NCBI GenBank assembly: GCA_032718475.1
Contig: JAUCBJ010000970.1
Coordinates: 1 to 64,000, forward strand
Source of the DNA: Nemertoderma westbladi
Lineage: Eukaryota; Xenacoelomorpha; Nemertodermatida; Nemertodermatidae
Length of the DNA stretch: 64,000 nt
Direction: 5' to 3'
Shown here: positions 46,090 to 57,400 of the stretch, piece after piece
Position numbering within the stretch: position 1 is the stretch's first letter
Layout of the letters: each line of letters starts with the position of its first letter
Program-made: the position numbers and the translations under genes
Notes under the pieces: model-generated
Seen by the model: only the letters and a program-made list of their open reading frames with translations
What the model was told of the DNA's origin: nothing
Database searches by the model: none

Positions 46090-48118
46090 CATCGGTCAGT
46101 GGTTTGGTTGGCAGAAACAGACCAATCGTAGTAGCTAGCTCAGTGGTTCGGTTGGCAGAAAGAGACCAATCGTTGTAGCCAGCTCAGTGGTTCGGTTGGC
46201 AGAAACAGACCAATCGTAGTAGCTAACTCAGTGGTTCGGTTGGCAGAAACAGACCAATCGTAGTAGCTAACTCAGTGGTTCGGTTGGCAGAAACAGACCA
46301 ATCGTAGTAGCTAGCTCAGTGGTTCGGTTGGCAGAAACAGACCAATCGTAGTATCTAGCTCAGTGGTTCGGTTGGCAGAAACAGACCAATCGTAGTAGCT
46401 AGCTCAGTGGTTCGGTTGGCAGAAACAGACCAATCGTTGTAGCTAGCTCAGTGGTTCGGTTGGCAGAAACAGACCAATCGTAGTAGCTAACTCAGTGGTT
46501 CGGTTGGCAGAAACAGACCAATCGTAGTAGCTAACTCAGTGGTTCGGTTGGCAGAAACAGACCAATCGTAGTAGCTAGCTCAGTGGTTTGGTTGGCAGAA
46601 ACAGACCAATCGTAGTAGCTAGCTCAGTGGTTCGGTTGGCAGAAACAGACCAATCGTAGTAGCTAGCTCAGTGGTTTGGTTGGCAGAAACAGACCAATCG
46701 TAGTAGCTAGCTCAGTGGTTCGGTTGGCAGAAACAGACCAATCGTAGTAGCTAACTCAGTGGTTCGGTTGGCAGAAACAGACCAATCGTAGTAGCTAACT
46801 CAGTGGTTCGGTTGGCAGAAACAGACCAATCGTAGTAGCTAACTCAGTGGTTCGGTTGGCAGAAACAGACCAATCGTAGTAGCTAGCTCAGTGGTTCGGT
46901 TGGCAGAAACAGACCAATCGTAGTATCTAGCTCAGTGGTTCGGTTGGCAGAAACAGACCAATCGTAGTAGCTAGCTCAGTGGTTCGGTTGGCAGAAACAG
47001 ACCAATCGTTGTAGCTAGCTCAGTGGTTCGGTTGGCAGAAACAGACCAATCGTAGTAGCTAACTCAGTGGTTCGGTTGGCAGAAACAGACCAATCGTAGT
47101 AGCTAACTCAGTGGTTCGGTTGGCAGAAACAGACCAATCGTAGTAGCTAGCTCAGTGGTTTGGTTGGCAGAAACAGACCAATCGTAGTAGCTAGCTCAGT
47201 GGTTCGGTTGGCAGAAACAGACCAATCGTAGTAGCTAACTCAGTGGTTCGGTTGGCAGAAACAGACCAATCGTAGTAGCTAACTCAGTGGTTCGGTTGGC
47301 AGAAACAGACCAATCGTAGTAGCTAGCTCAGTGGTTTGGTTGGCAGAAACAGACCAATCGTAGTAGCTAGCTCAGTGGTTCGGTTGGCAGAAACAGACCA
47401 ATCGTAGTAGCTAACTCAGTGGTTCGGTTGGCAGAAACAGACCAATCGTAGTAGCTAGCTCAGTGGTTCGGTTGGCAGAAACTGACCAATCGTAGTAGCT
47501 AGCTCAGTGGTTCGGTTGGGAGAAACAGACCAATCGTAGTAGCTAGCTCAGTGGTTCGGTTGGCAGAAACAGACCAATCGTTGTAGCTAGCTCAGTGGTT
47601 CGGTTGGCAGAAACTGACCAATCGTAGTAGCTAGCTCAGTGGTTCGGTTGGGAGAAACAGACCAATCGTAGTAGCTAGCTCAGTGGTTCGGTTGGCAGAA
47701 ACAGACCAATCGTTGTAGCTAGCTCAGTGGTTCGGTTGGCAGAAACAGACCAATCGTTGTAGCTAGCTCAGTGGTTCGGTTGGCAGAAACAGACCAATCG
47801 TAGTAGCTAGCTCAGTGGTTCGGTTGGGAGAAACAGACCAATCGTAGTAGCTAGCTCAGTGGTTCGGTTGGCAGAAACAGACCAATCGTAGTAGCTAGCT
47901 CAGTGGTTCGGTTGGCAGAAACAGACCAATCGTAGTAGCTAGCTCAGTGGTTCGGTTGGCAGAAACAGACCAATCGTTGTAGCTAGCTCAGTGGTTCGGT
48001 TGGCAGAAACAGACCAATCGTAGTAGCTAGCTCAGTGGTTCGGTTGGCAGAAACAGACCAATCGTTGTAGCTAGCTCAGTGGTTCGGTTGGCAGAAACAG
48101 ACCAATCGTTGTAGCTAG
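46090..48118. repeat. 44-bp minisatellite (about 46 units)
   Basis: Units contain CAGTGGTTCGGTTGGCAGAA, ACAGACCAATCG and GTAGTAGCTAGCT. Variants (GTTGTAG, GCTAACT, GTATCTAG, GGGAGAAAC) show higher-order structure: the GTATCTAG unit recurs exactly 572 bp (13 units) later, at 46351 and 46923. Each unit has one ACCAATC (CCAAT box). Confidence 0.97.
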
Positions 48119-48290
48119 CAACCTTTCATATTACAACTATTTTGTCACGCAATTCACTTGAACTAATTAAAAACTATAATCTAATGGGGTATGGGCAAGG
48201 CGTCCCTGGTTATGGGGATTCCAGCTGGCTCTATTTAATTAAGAAGGCGCTATTTAATATAGCGCCTATTCTAAAGTTAATGAGTTCTAA

Positions 48291-49045
48291 GGGCCTGTTT
48301 ACACGTGGCAACTTTTAGAGCAACTTTCTCGGCAACTAGCAACTTGTTTGGAGCAACTTAATTTAAACGCTGTTTACACGTGGCAACTTTACCAGCAACT
48401 TTACCAGCAACTTTTAGAGCAACTTGGCTAGTTTAACTGTAAAATAGTGGGTCATTTTATCTACTAGCTAGTTTTTGATAATTTAATTTTATTATCCCGC
48501 TTTATTTCGCAAACGCAAATTCCTTCAAGTGCCGTAAAAGTTGAGCAACTTTTACGGTAACTTTTTTACAGCAACTTACGTCTTTAAGCACCATTTTCGT
48601 TAGCAAAAGTTGTATAAAAATTCTCAAAAGTTATATAAAAATTCGCAAAAGTTATATAAAAATTCCTAAAAGTTATATAAAAATTCGCAAAAGTTATATA
48701 AAAATTCCTAAAAGTTATATAAAAATTTCGAAAATCTATATAAAAGTTTAAGAAGTTTACATGTTATAGGCCTACTATTATTATTGTGTTCTAGAATATT
48801 TTCTTGATATTCTATTAACTTTTATTAATTTTTATATAACTTTTATGAATTTTATATAACTTTTAGGAATTTTTATATAACTTTTGGGAATTTTTATATA
48901 GCTTTTAACACAACTTTTGAAAATTGTTATAAAACTTTTGCTAACGAAAATGGTGCTTTACACGGAGCAACTTGATCGGCAACCTGGGTTGCTCTACAAG
49001 TTGCCGAGAAAGTTGCTCTAAAAGTTGCAACGTGTAAACAGGCCT
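48291..49045. mobile_element. PIF/Harbinger-like non-autonomous foldback element
   Basis: Long terminal inverted repeats start GGGCCTGTTTACACGTGGCA on the left; the complement of the right end starts AGGCCTGTTTACACGTTGCA. Flanking TAA on both sides (48288-48290 and 49046-49048) fits the 3-bp TWA target of PIF/Harbinger, whose ends typically read GGGCC...TTTACACG. The interior is also palindromic: AAAAGTTATATAAAAATTC units at 48606-48745 mirror TTTATATAACTTTT units at 48830-48910. The whole element can fold into one hairpin. No ORF. Confidence 0.9.
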
Positions 49046-49790
49046 TAAGGCGCTTGTAACCATATGCAGTTTTCAGGTCGCGTTTGAATTGGTTGAGGTC
49101 AGTGCATATTCATAGCGAAGTGGAAGAGAGTTGAAGACTGTTGGAGCGGCTATTGCAATGGATCGTTTTTTTTTAATTATAAGTAGGAACTTTGAAAGTC
49201 CACATGTATTCGGGTCGGGTATCAATGTATCATTATAGTTAGTTCGGAACCAATAAATCAATGAGATAGGTCGGGGTCGGGACCAGGGCCGGGTGAGTAC
49301 AAAACAAAGACCAAAAACTTTGACTTTGACTTTACTGCCCCTGCCCGTTCTGTACAAAACGAAGAGGTAAAGTCGCGTTAAGTACCAAAGAGCGTTAGGT
49401 CCCATTGCCATTTAAAGGACCAGGTTAGTAAAGGAGCAGTTTACAGAGGCGTGTTGGGGAAACCAAAACATTAAACGATAGTTAACACATGTTACAAGAT
49501 AATGCAGGTCTTTTTAATTAGGTGTTTGTTTTGTACTCACACTGTCGGGGTCGGATTGTTAATATATTTCCAGGTTAATAAAGCTATTTTCGTATTCAAT
49601 CCTATATCCTACTGGGTGTAAATCCTTTAAGGTATTGGTTATATGAGCTGTTTTTGGCAGCTTCTTAATTAATCTTACACAGGAATTTTGTAAAAGCTGA
49701 AGTCGATAGTTTGGAAGTCCATAGAGTAAACTATTATTTGAATATATTCTAATTCTGGAGATGATATTGAATTTACTAAACGTAGACAAT
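49046..49790 (-). mobile_element. CR1/L2-like LINE reverse transcriptase C-terminus, fragment
   Basis: Minus-strand reading gives NSLLYGLPNYRLQLLQNS and LKDLHPVGYRIEYENSFI, then, after an insertion, RSIAIAAPTVFNSLPLRY, then in a shifted frame LNQFKRDLKTAYG. This is the canonical C-terminal pattern of CR1/L2-group LINEs. A frameshift separates the last two pieces. The Harbinger-like element interrupts the tail at 48291-49045, and a small TIR insertion (49281-49543) interrupts the middle. Confidence 0.82.
49281..49543. mobile_element. Small TIR insertion with an 11-bp direct repeat
   Basis: GTCGGGGTCGG is directly repeated at 49270-49280 and 49544-49554. Just inside, GTGAGTACAAAACAAA (49293-49308) is inverted at 49525-49540. 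The insertion accounts for the gap in the LINE protein. The inverted repeats sit 12 bp and 3 bp from the direct repeats, so the true ends are uncertain. A long duplication suggests a Mutator-like element. Confidence 0.5.
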
Positions 49791-50496
49791 TTTCTTCAGA
49801 TAAATGTTTTGATACAGATATTGTTGGTACATATATTGGATATACTGTACATACACATACTGTATACTGTATATTGGATCTTGGATGTATAATAAATACC
49901 TTGGATACTCGTCGGCTTTTAATTTAAGCACCTTTAGTTAGATTGGAGGGCGAGAGTTCCGATATTCATATTGACCCAGGTACGGGGGTTTTGGTGTGTG
50001 TATGTATCAATTAAATTAATTATATAATATACATGGTGGCATTACACAAATGTCTGTATAGCAGTATAGCTTCCACCCCCCCCCCCCCCCCCCCCATTTT
50101 ACTTCCCAATAATTTCAGAAATCAAGAAAACTTATACTTATAAACTTATATAACTCTAATATATATAATATACATATATAATCTAATTTAAAACATATAT
50201 ACTTTGTTTAGCAGCTAAACATGTGCAACTTTTCCGAATGTCATCATCGATTACTGTAGCAAACATGTCTTACCAGTTAGATCATGGTTCGTATATTGGT
50301 GCGTGATATAATAATACTCGCTGTATCGATAAATTCATCGATTTTTTCATTAGCAGATGGTTTAACCCCCTAATTTAATGGCATTTAACTTTATATTCAT
50401 ATAATTTACATTTTGGTTCAATTCCGATGTCCTGACTCTGCAGTCTGTAAGGTTTATAAATACTTTAATATACAAATATTTTCTCGAGAAATTATT
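49791..50496. other. Unassigned AT-rich, with poly(C)
   Basis: ATACTGTA/TACTGTATA-type palindromes at about 49840-49875 and TATATA stretches at 50155-50200. No gene recognised apart from the small ORF that follows. Confidence 0.5.
50076..50095. repeat. Poly(C) run, 20 bases
   Basis: Pure C between GCTTCCA and ATTTTACTTCC. Confidence 0.95.
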
Positions 50497-50652
50497 ATGG
50501 AATTAACCATTAATTCGTGTATTATATTTGACGCTATTTTGTTGATCGCCATTTTTGCGTTGAGTTATGCCGCAGCTGAGGAAGCCAATACGACACCCCA
50601 AGCGCCGGCTACGTTAGCCCCACCGTTTGCTATTCCATGGCGCTGGTGGTAG
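50497..50652 (+). CDS. Candidate small secreted peptide precursor with Trp-rich C-terminus (hypothetical)
   Basis: A 51-residue ORF whose ATG has A at -3 and G at +4. Residues about 1-27 (core CIIFDAILLIAIFALSYAAA) look like a signal peptide with cleavage after Ala-Ala-Ala. The remaining 24 residues go from acidic and Thr/Pro-rich (EEANTTPQAPATLAPP) to FAIPWRWW at the stop. Signal, acidic linker and a short Arg/Trp-rich end is the build of some antimicrobial or neuropeptide precursors, but there is no dibasic site or amidation glycine. The frame extends upstream to 50413 through a weaker start. It lies in the region after the last visible ZZEF1 exon. It may be chance; no family recognised. 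Confidence 0.3.
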   Translation: MELTINSCIIFDAILLIAIFALSYAAAEEANTTPQAPATLAPPFAIPWRWW

Positions 50653-51818
50653 GCCTACAACTGACTTGGTAGTCTACAGTACAATAGGGTGGTGTCAGGT
50701 GCTGGCAATTATTGTAAAGAGATTCATTCATATTATACTTTGGTGTTGTTGGTTTAATGAACATTATGTCCAGGAGATCGGTTTTATGGATAAATAATGT
50801 AATAATGACTTGAGGTAATTATTATTAAGTTTTTTTCCGAACAAATAGACACTTACAGTACCTGCCATAGACTTTAGACTGAGATCGTCCCTGTCATATC
50901 ATAAGGGCCATAGTCAGAAAAACAAGTTTTTCAGGAAACAACTTTTTGATTTCTAAATTTTGTTTTAAAAAAAAAGGTAAAAAAATCTTGTGCCTTATTG
51001 TGTGCCTTATTTCTAGCACAAAAGTTAAGTTAATTATGTTGTATGTATCAATTGAAAACGGTGCCATGCGTTAGTTGTTATTAATAAGTTCAATTATTGA
51101 ATTTTTTGAAGTTTTTATAACATTTTATGATTTAGAGATGATATTTTTCAAAATGGCTTAACTATAGTTTAGAAGTTTGTATCTTTGAGCACCGAGTGGG
51201 AGTGCCTTATTGAGTCTTGTTGATTATGATTCGTCTTGTTGATTCGAATGGACACACTTTACTCAAGCACCGCACGGCTCGGTAGAGGCAACACGCAATG
51301 CCACACCAACGCGCTCTTCAGCAATAAACATAACTTTTTCAATTATAGTGAAAGTAAATTCATATGAATTATGGTTCACCTGTGCAGGTCAGTGAATAGT
51401 GATCACATTGGTTATATTGGGCGTACTGTAGGCCATTTTGATAAAAATACACAATCGAATGAATACTATCAGACTATAGAGTAAGATTCTCGGATGAAAT
51501 TGGAAGTATGTCAGCAACCGTGATCTTTAGGTTCCTTCTGGCTGTCACTCAGGAAGCCTGTTCGAACCTGTTCTATTCTACTGTTCTATTCATTTTATTT
51601 TGTGATTTAGCCTAGCTGCTGCCTACTGGCCTAGTGTGATTTCTGATTTCAGGATTTGGCTGTTTAGTTATACAGACCTATCTATCTCGCCTATCCCGGT
51701 TTGCTCATTCAGTCATTTCTGGTTTTATGTACCGTCGTGTGTGTACCGCAGTACCGGTATCACAGATCAGTACACTACACAGTACAGCAGTAACGACACA
51801 AATCCTCGTGTATCGATT
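50653..51818. other. Unassigned, upstream of the F-box gene
   Basis: No coding potential recognised. TACCGTCGTGTG and TACCGCAGTACCGGTATC stretches lie near 51730-51760. Confidence 0.5.
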
Positions 51819-52147
51819 GGGTAAATCTTTTCGACCTACGCGTAGGCTACGCGTGCTACGCGTAGCTACGCGTAGCTACGCGTAGTTCGCAACATTGGGT
51901 CATATATCACCAGTTTCAGAGTTTTAACAATAACTACGCGTAGGTGCTACGCGTAGTTTCTAAATACCTACGCGTAGTTCCAAAATAACTACGCGTAGTT
52001 TTAAAACACCTACGCGTAGTTGTTAAAAAGGCAGTAAGTCTGGCCCTACCGGTAAATGACAGGAATGGAAGTTACAAACTACGCGTAGCTACGCGTAGCT
52101 ACGCGTAGCTACGCGTAGGCCTACGCGTAGGTCGAAAAGATTTACCC
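51819..52147. mobile_element. Short TIR element with 15 ACGCGT palindromes, next to the F-box gene start
   Basis: Terminal inverted repeats GGGTAAATCTTTTCGACC followed by TACGCGTAGG are flanked by TATCGATT on both sides (51811-51818 and 52148-52155; the match extends to TATCGATTGG). I count fifteen ACGCGT sites, as five at the left end, five in the centre and five at the right end. No ORF. An 8-10 bp duplication fits hAT or Mutator-like elements; the ends do not start CAG, so Mutator-like is slightly favoured. It lies 129 bp upstream of the F-box ATG. Confidence 0.88.
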
Positions 52148-52276
52148 TATCGATTGGCGAAACTGAAACCTACAAAGTGCGAATGCTGAATTCGCTCGTT
52201 CTGACGTTGTTATAGTACCGGTACATAGGCTACAGTACAGCAGTAAACAGTACATGTCATTTATTGTAGTAGCACA

Positions 52277-54166
52277 ATGGAACGATTTCCAAATGAAGTG
52301 ATATCACATATATTTTCCTACCTCGGTGTATCTGATCGCGGGTCCGCAGCCCTTGTATGTAAACGATGGTATCAACTATCTTTCTATAAACCACCGACTC
52401 ATTCGATTATTATAGACAAGGTACCAGACACCGGTTTGTTCTCCTGCCTAGAACGTCCCAGTAGCGCCGAGGTTAACGTTACGTGGGAATCATTCAGCGA
52501 CCAATCTGTGTCCTCGATGCTCGAAGCCCGCTCCGTATGCTACCCCCGCCTGGGCCACTCGGTTACGTCTTTGAGTATCGCCGGAACCGACGTTACGTCA
52601 TCGGGGTTTGTCTCTCTGATCCAATGTTTCCCGTCGTTGGGCCGACTCGATTTGTCGCGATGTCCCGGGGTTTTCATGCGAGACTTCCTGTCATCTTCCG
52701 ATCCATCAACTCGTTCCGTTATCCAGATTCTCTCCAACCTCGTCGCCCTCAACATCTCGCACAACAAACACCTGAGCGACTCCATGTTTCTCAGATTGGT
52801 GGCCCCCGCCCTTGGCTTGAAGGAGATCCACATAGCCGGGTCAATGACCTCCAACAACCAGAATCAATCACATCGCTCAGATTCTTCGAAAAATTCTTTA
52901 TTTAGTTGGAAGGTTTTCTTTGATTTCATCCAATCACGTTCGTCCAAGTTGACGCTTATCGATATAGGAAGAACAGAGATAGAGGACAATCAGCTGTCAG
53001 AGGTAGTCTCCATCCCGGGCCTCCGCCTGGAGACCCTGATTCTCCGGGGTTGTAGGAACTTAACTTCGAGATCGTTAGGCAGCATCGCTAGATACCAACC
53101 GCTTATACGTCGCATTGACGTAAGTTTATTGGAGTTTATAAACCCCGGGTGTAATCTAATACAGAGTCTTTTAGCTTCCTGTAAACAACTGGTTGAGGTG
53201 GATGCGAGTGGTTGTGGGTTGCTAGCCAATCAAAACCGTTCGTTGGTATGGAGCCATCGTGATTCCATCCAAAAAATCAACCTCAAAGACACTATGAATT
53301 CCTCATTCACTTATCTCAGTAATCCCAATGGTTTCCGATTAAACAACCTTGTTTACCTTGATGTTACCAACAACTTGGGAATCACTGACGATTGCATATC
53401 ATTGGTTCTCACATCGTCACTCCATCTACTTCATCTGTTCGTCTCCTCGCAAGTAATAACTGACGTCACGTTGACGAATCTCTCGCGATTGGGTCGCCAA
53501 TTGCGCAGTTTATCTGTCACGTGGAATCCACGGCATTTGTCGAATTTCGGTTTGTGCGGAATTCTTGAACAACCAGCTGTTACGTCAACTAGTGGAGACT
53601 CACATTCAGTTGATACAACAGTGCAGTTAATCACGCGATGTCAGTGTCTCTTTAAGCATGTGGATCTCGCAAAACAGTTGGACTTCTCGCGAATTTCCAG
53701 CTGTCCGCTCTCCGCAAATAATTTGAAAGAAATTTCCGGTTTAAAGAAACTTGACCTAACCGGTTGTTCCCTATTCACAAACTTCGGTTTGCTCCACGCG
53801 ATCTCGTTTCTAGAATTGGTCTCCTTGACTCTGAATATGTGCGTCTCTCTCACCGATCTTGGCGTCCGTGGTCTGTGTCGCCCCGGTGCTCTGCCCAGTT
53901 TGGAACTTCTGTCACTGAAACTCTGCCGTTTGCTGACGGACGACGCAGTACTCCATATCTCGCGAGAACTATCGCGTCTGCGGTACCTAAACGTGAGTTC
54001 CTGTCCGAAACTATCCAATAAATCGTTACATTATATCAACAGATTCTCTGATCGACTCAGAACCCTCGATATCTCTGGGAATCCCCTTATAACTCAGAAC
54101 GGAGTGGATACCATCTGCGATCTATTGCCTAATCTAGAAGTAAACGGGAGACTCATTAGCTCTTAG
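52277..54166 (+). CDS. F-box and leucine-rich repeat protein (FBXL type), intronless
   Basis: The 629-residue protein begins MERFPNEVISHIFSYLGVSD, then SAALVCKRWYQLS: an F-box of about 45 residues, which would bind SKP1 in an SCF ubiquitin ligase. The rest is cysteine-type leucine-rich repeats that would choose the substrate: LSIAGTDVTSSGF (about 97), LILRGCRNLTSRSL (about 254), VDASGCGLL (about 308), KKLDLTGCSLFTNFGL (about 490), LSLKLCRLLTDDAV (about 546), YLNVSSCPKLSNKSL (about 569). Repeats are densest at the C-terminus. The ATG has A at -3 and G at +4. The frame is intact and lacks introns, so it may be an old retrocopy or a naturally single-exon gene. It could be nested in a later ZZEF1 intron, same strand. 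I cannot say which FBXL family it belongs to. Confidence 0.93.
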   Translation: MERFPNEVISHIFSYLGVSDRGSAALVCKRWYQLSFYKPPTHSIIIDKVPDTGLFSCLERPSSAEVNVTWESFSDQSVSSMLEARSVCYPRLGHSVTSLSIAGTDVTSSGFVSLIQCFPSLGRLDLSRCPGVFMRDFLSSSDPSTRSVIQILSNLVALNISHNKHLSDSMFLRLVAPALGLKEIHIAGSMTSNNQNQSHRSDSSKNSLFSWKVFFDFIQSRSSKLTLIDIGRTEIEDNQLSEVVSIPGLRLETLILRGCRNLTSRSLGSIARYQPLIRRIDVSLLEFINPGCNLIQSLLASCKQLVEVDASGCGLLANQNRSLVWSHRDSIQKINLKDTMNSSFTYLSNPNGFRLNNLVYLDVTNNLGITDDCISLVLTSSLHLLHLFVSSQVITDVTLTNLSRLGRQLRSLSVTWNPRHLSNFGLCGILEQPAVTSTSGDSHSVDTTVQLITRCQCLFKHVDLAKQLDFSRISSCPLSANNLKEISGLKKLDLTGCSLFTNFGLLHAISFLELVSLTLNMCVSLTDLGVRGLCRPGALPSLELLSLKLCRLLTDDAVLHISRELSRLRYLNVSSCPKLSNKSLHYINRFSDRLRTLDISGNPLITQNGVDTICDLLPNLEVNGRLISS

Positions 54167-54432
54167 AAATATATTTATCACATTTTTTTCAGTTTATCTG
54201 AATTAAATTAATGAATTGAATATATGAAATACCGACTTCTACAACCGACGACTTTCGACATCTGACAGCAGACACTTTAATAGCACTTAGAATAATATAT
54301 TTAAATACTTCAATATATTTTCCCATTAAAGGCATATGTGGTGTACGTCTTTTGCAAATACCGGGAATTCTGCCCATAAATATATTATGTTTCACTTTCA
54401 TTTATACCCAAACCAACAACCACCAGATAGAA
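54167..54432 (+). other. 3' flank of the F-box gene
   Basis: AT-rich, with ATTAAA at about 54204 and 54325 as possible weak polyadenylation signals. Ends where the 43-bp array begins. Confidence 0.4.
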
Positions 54433-57400
54433 TAATGGCCATTACTTGGGCCAGGTCACGCAAGAATATGTTTGGCAATGGCCATTACTTGGGCCAGGTC
54501 ACGCGATAATATGTTTGGCAATGGCCATTACTTGGGTCAGGTCACGCGATAATATGTTTGGCAATGGCCATTACTTGGGCCAGGTCACGCAAGAATATGT
54601 TTGGCAATGGCCATTACTTGGGCCAGGTCACGCAAGAATATGTTTGGCAATGGCCATTACTTGGGCCAGGTCACGCAAGAATATGTTTGGCAATGGCCAT
54701 TACTTGGGTCAGGTCACGCAATAATATGTTTGGCAATGGCCATTACTTGGGTCAGGTCACGCGATAATATGTTTGGCAATGGCCATTACTTGGGCCAGGT
54801 CACGCAAGAATATGTTTGGCAATGGCCATTACTTGGGCCAGGTCACGCAAGAATATGTTTGGCAATGGCCATTACTTGGGTCAGGTCACGCAAGAATATG
54901 TTTGGCAATGGCCATTACTTGGGCCAGGTCACGCGATAATATGTTTGGCAATGGCCATTACTTGGGTCAGGTCACGCGATAATATGTTTGGCAATGGCCA
55001 TTACTTGGGCCAGGTCACGCAAGAATATGTTTGGCAATGGCCATTACTTGGGCCAGGTCACGCGATAATATGTTTGGCAATGGCCATTACTTGGGCCAGG
55101 TCACGCGATAATATGTTTGGCAATGGCCATTACTTGGGTCAGGTCACGCGATAATATGTTTGGCAATGGCCATTACTTGGGTCAGGTCACGCGATAATAT
55201 GTTTGGCAATGGCCATTACTTGGGCCAGGTCACGCAAGAATATGTTTGGCAATGGCCATTACTTGGGCCAGGTCACGCGATAATATGTTTGGCAATGGCC
55301 ATTACTTGGGCCAGGTCACGCGATAATATGTTTGGCAATGGCCATTACTTGGGTCAGGTCACGCGATAATATGTTTGGCAATGGCCATTACTTGGGTCAG
55401 GTCACGCGATAATATGTTTGGCAATGGCCATTACTTGGGCCAGGTCACGCAAGAATATGTTTGGCAATGGCCATTACTTGGGCCAGGTCACGCAAGAATA
55501 TGTTTGGCAATGGCCATTACTTGGGTCAGGTCACGCAAGAATATGTTTGGCAATGGCCATTACTTGGGCCAGGTCACGCAAGAATATGTTTGGCAATGGC
55601 CATTACTTGGGTCAGGTCACGCGATAATATGTTTGGCAATGGCCATTACTTGGGCCAGGTCACGCAAGAATATGTTTGGCAATGGCCATTACTTGGGTCA
55701 GGTCACGCGATAATATGTTTGGCAATGGCCATTACTTGGGCCAGGTCACGCGATAATATGTTTGGCAATGGCCATTACTTGGGCCAGGTCACGCGATAAT
55801 ATGTTTGGCAATGGCCATTACTTGGGCCAGGTCACGCAAGAATATGTTTGGCAATGGCCAATACTTGGGTCAGGTCACGCGATAATATGTTTGGCAATGG
55901 CCATTACTTGGGCCAGGTCACGCAAGAATATGTTTGGCAATGGCCATTACTTGGGTCAGGTCACGCGATAATATGTTTGGCAATGGCCATTACTTGGGCC
56001 AGGTCACGCAAGAATATGTTTGGCAATGGCCATTACTTGGGTCAGGTCACGCGATAATATGTTTGGCAATGGCCATTACTTGGGCCAGGTCACGCGATAA
56101 TATGTTTGGCAATGGCCATTACTTGGGCCAGGTCACGCGATAATATGTTTGGCAATGGCCATTACTTGGGCCAGGTCACGCAAGAATATGTTTGGCAATG
56201 GCCATTACTTGGGTCAGGTCACGCGATAATATGTTTGGCAATGGCCATTACTTGGGCCAGGTCACGCAAGAATATGTTTGGCAATGGCCATTACTTGGGC
56301 CAGGTCACGCGATAATATGTTTGGCAATGGCCATTACTTGGGCCAGGTCACGCAAGAATATGTTTGGCAATGGCCATTACTTGGGCCAGGTCACGCGATA
56401 ATATGTTTGGCAATGGCCATTACTTGGGCCAGGTCACGCGATAATATGTTTGGCAATGGCCATTACTTGGGCCAGGTCACGCAAGAATATGTTTGGCAAT
56501 GGCCATTACTTGGGTCAGGTCACGCGATAATATGTTTGGCAATGGCCATTACTTGGGCCAGGTCACGCGATAATATGTTTGGCAATGGCCATTACTTGGG
56601 CCAGGTCACGCAAGAATATGTTTGGCAATGGCCATTACTTGGGTCAGGTCACGCGATAATATGTTTGGCAATGGCCATTACTTGGGCCAGGTCACGCGAT
56701 AATATGTTTGGCAATGGCCATTACTTGGGCCAGGTCACGCAAGAATATGTTTGGCAATGGCCAATACTTGGGTCAGGTCACGCGATAATATGTTTGGCAA
56801 TGGCCATTACTTGGGCCAGGTCACGCAAGAATATGTTTGGCAATGGCCATTACTTGGGTCAGGTCACGCGATAATATGTTTGGCAATGGCCATTACTTGG
56901 GCCAGGTCACGCAAGAATATGTTTGGCAATGGCCATTACTTGGGTCAGGTCACGCGATAATATGTTTGGCAATGGCCATTACTTGGGCCAGGTCACGCGA
57001 TAATATGTTTGGCAATGGCCATTACTTGGGCCAGGTCACGCGATAATATGTTTGGCAATGGCCATTACTTGGGCCAGGTCACGCAAGAATATGTTTGGCA
57101 ATGGCCATTACTTGGGTCAGGTCACGCGATAATATGTTTGGCAATGGCCATTACTTGGGCCAGGTCACGCAAGAATATGTTTGGCAATGGCCATTACTTG
57201 GGCCAGGTCACGCGATAATATGTTTGGCAATGGCCATTACTTGGGCCAGGTCACGCAAGAATATGTTTGGCAATGGCCATTACTTGGGCCAGGTCACGCG
57301 ATAATATGTTTGGCAATGGCCATTACTTGGGCCAGGTCACGCGATAATATGTTTGGCAATGGCCATTACTTGGGCCAGGTCACGCAAGAATATGTTTGGC

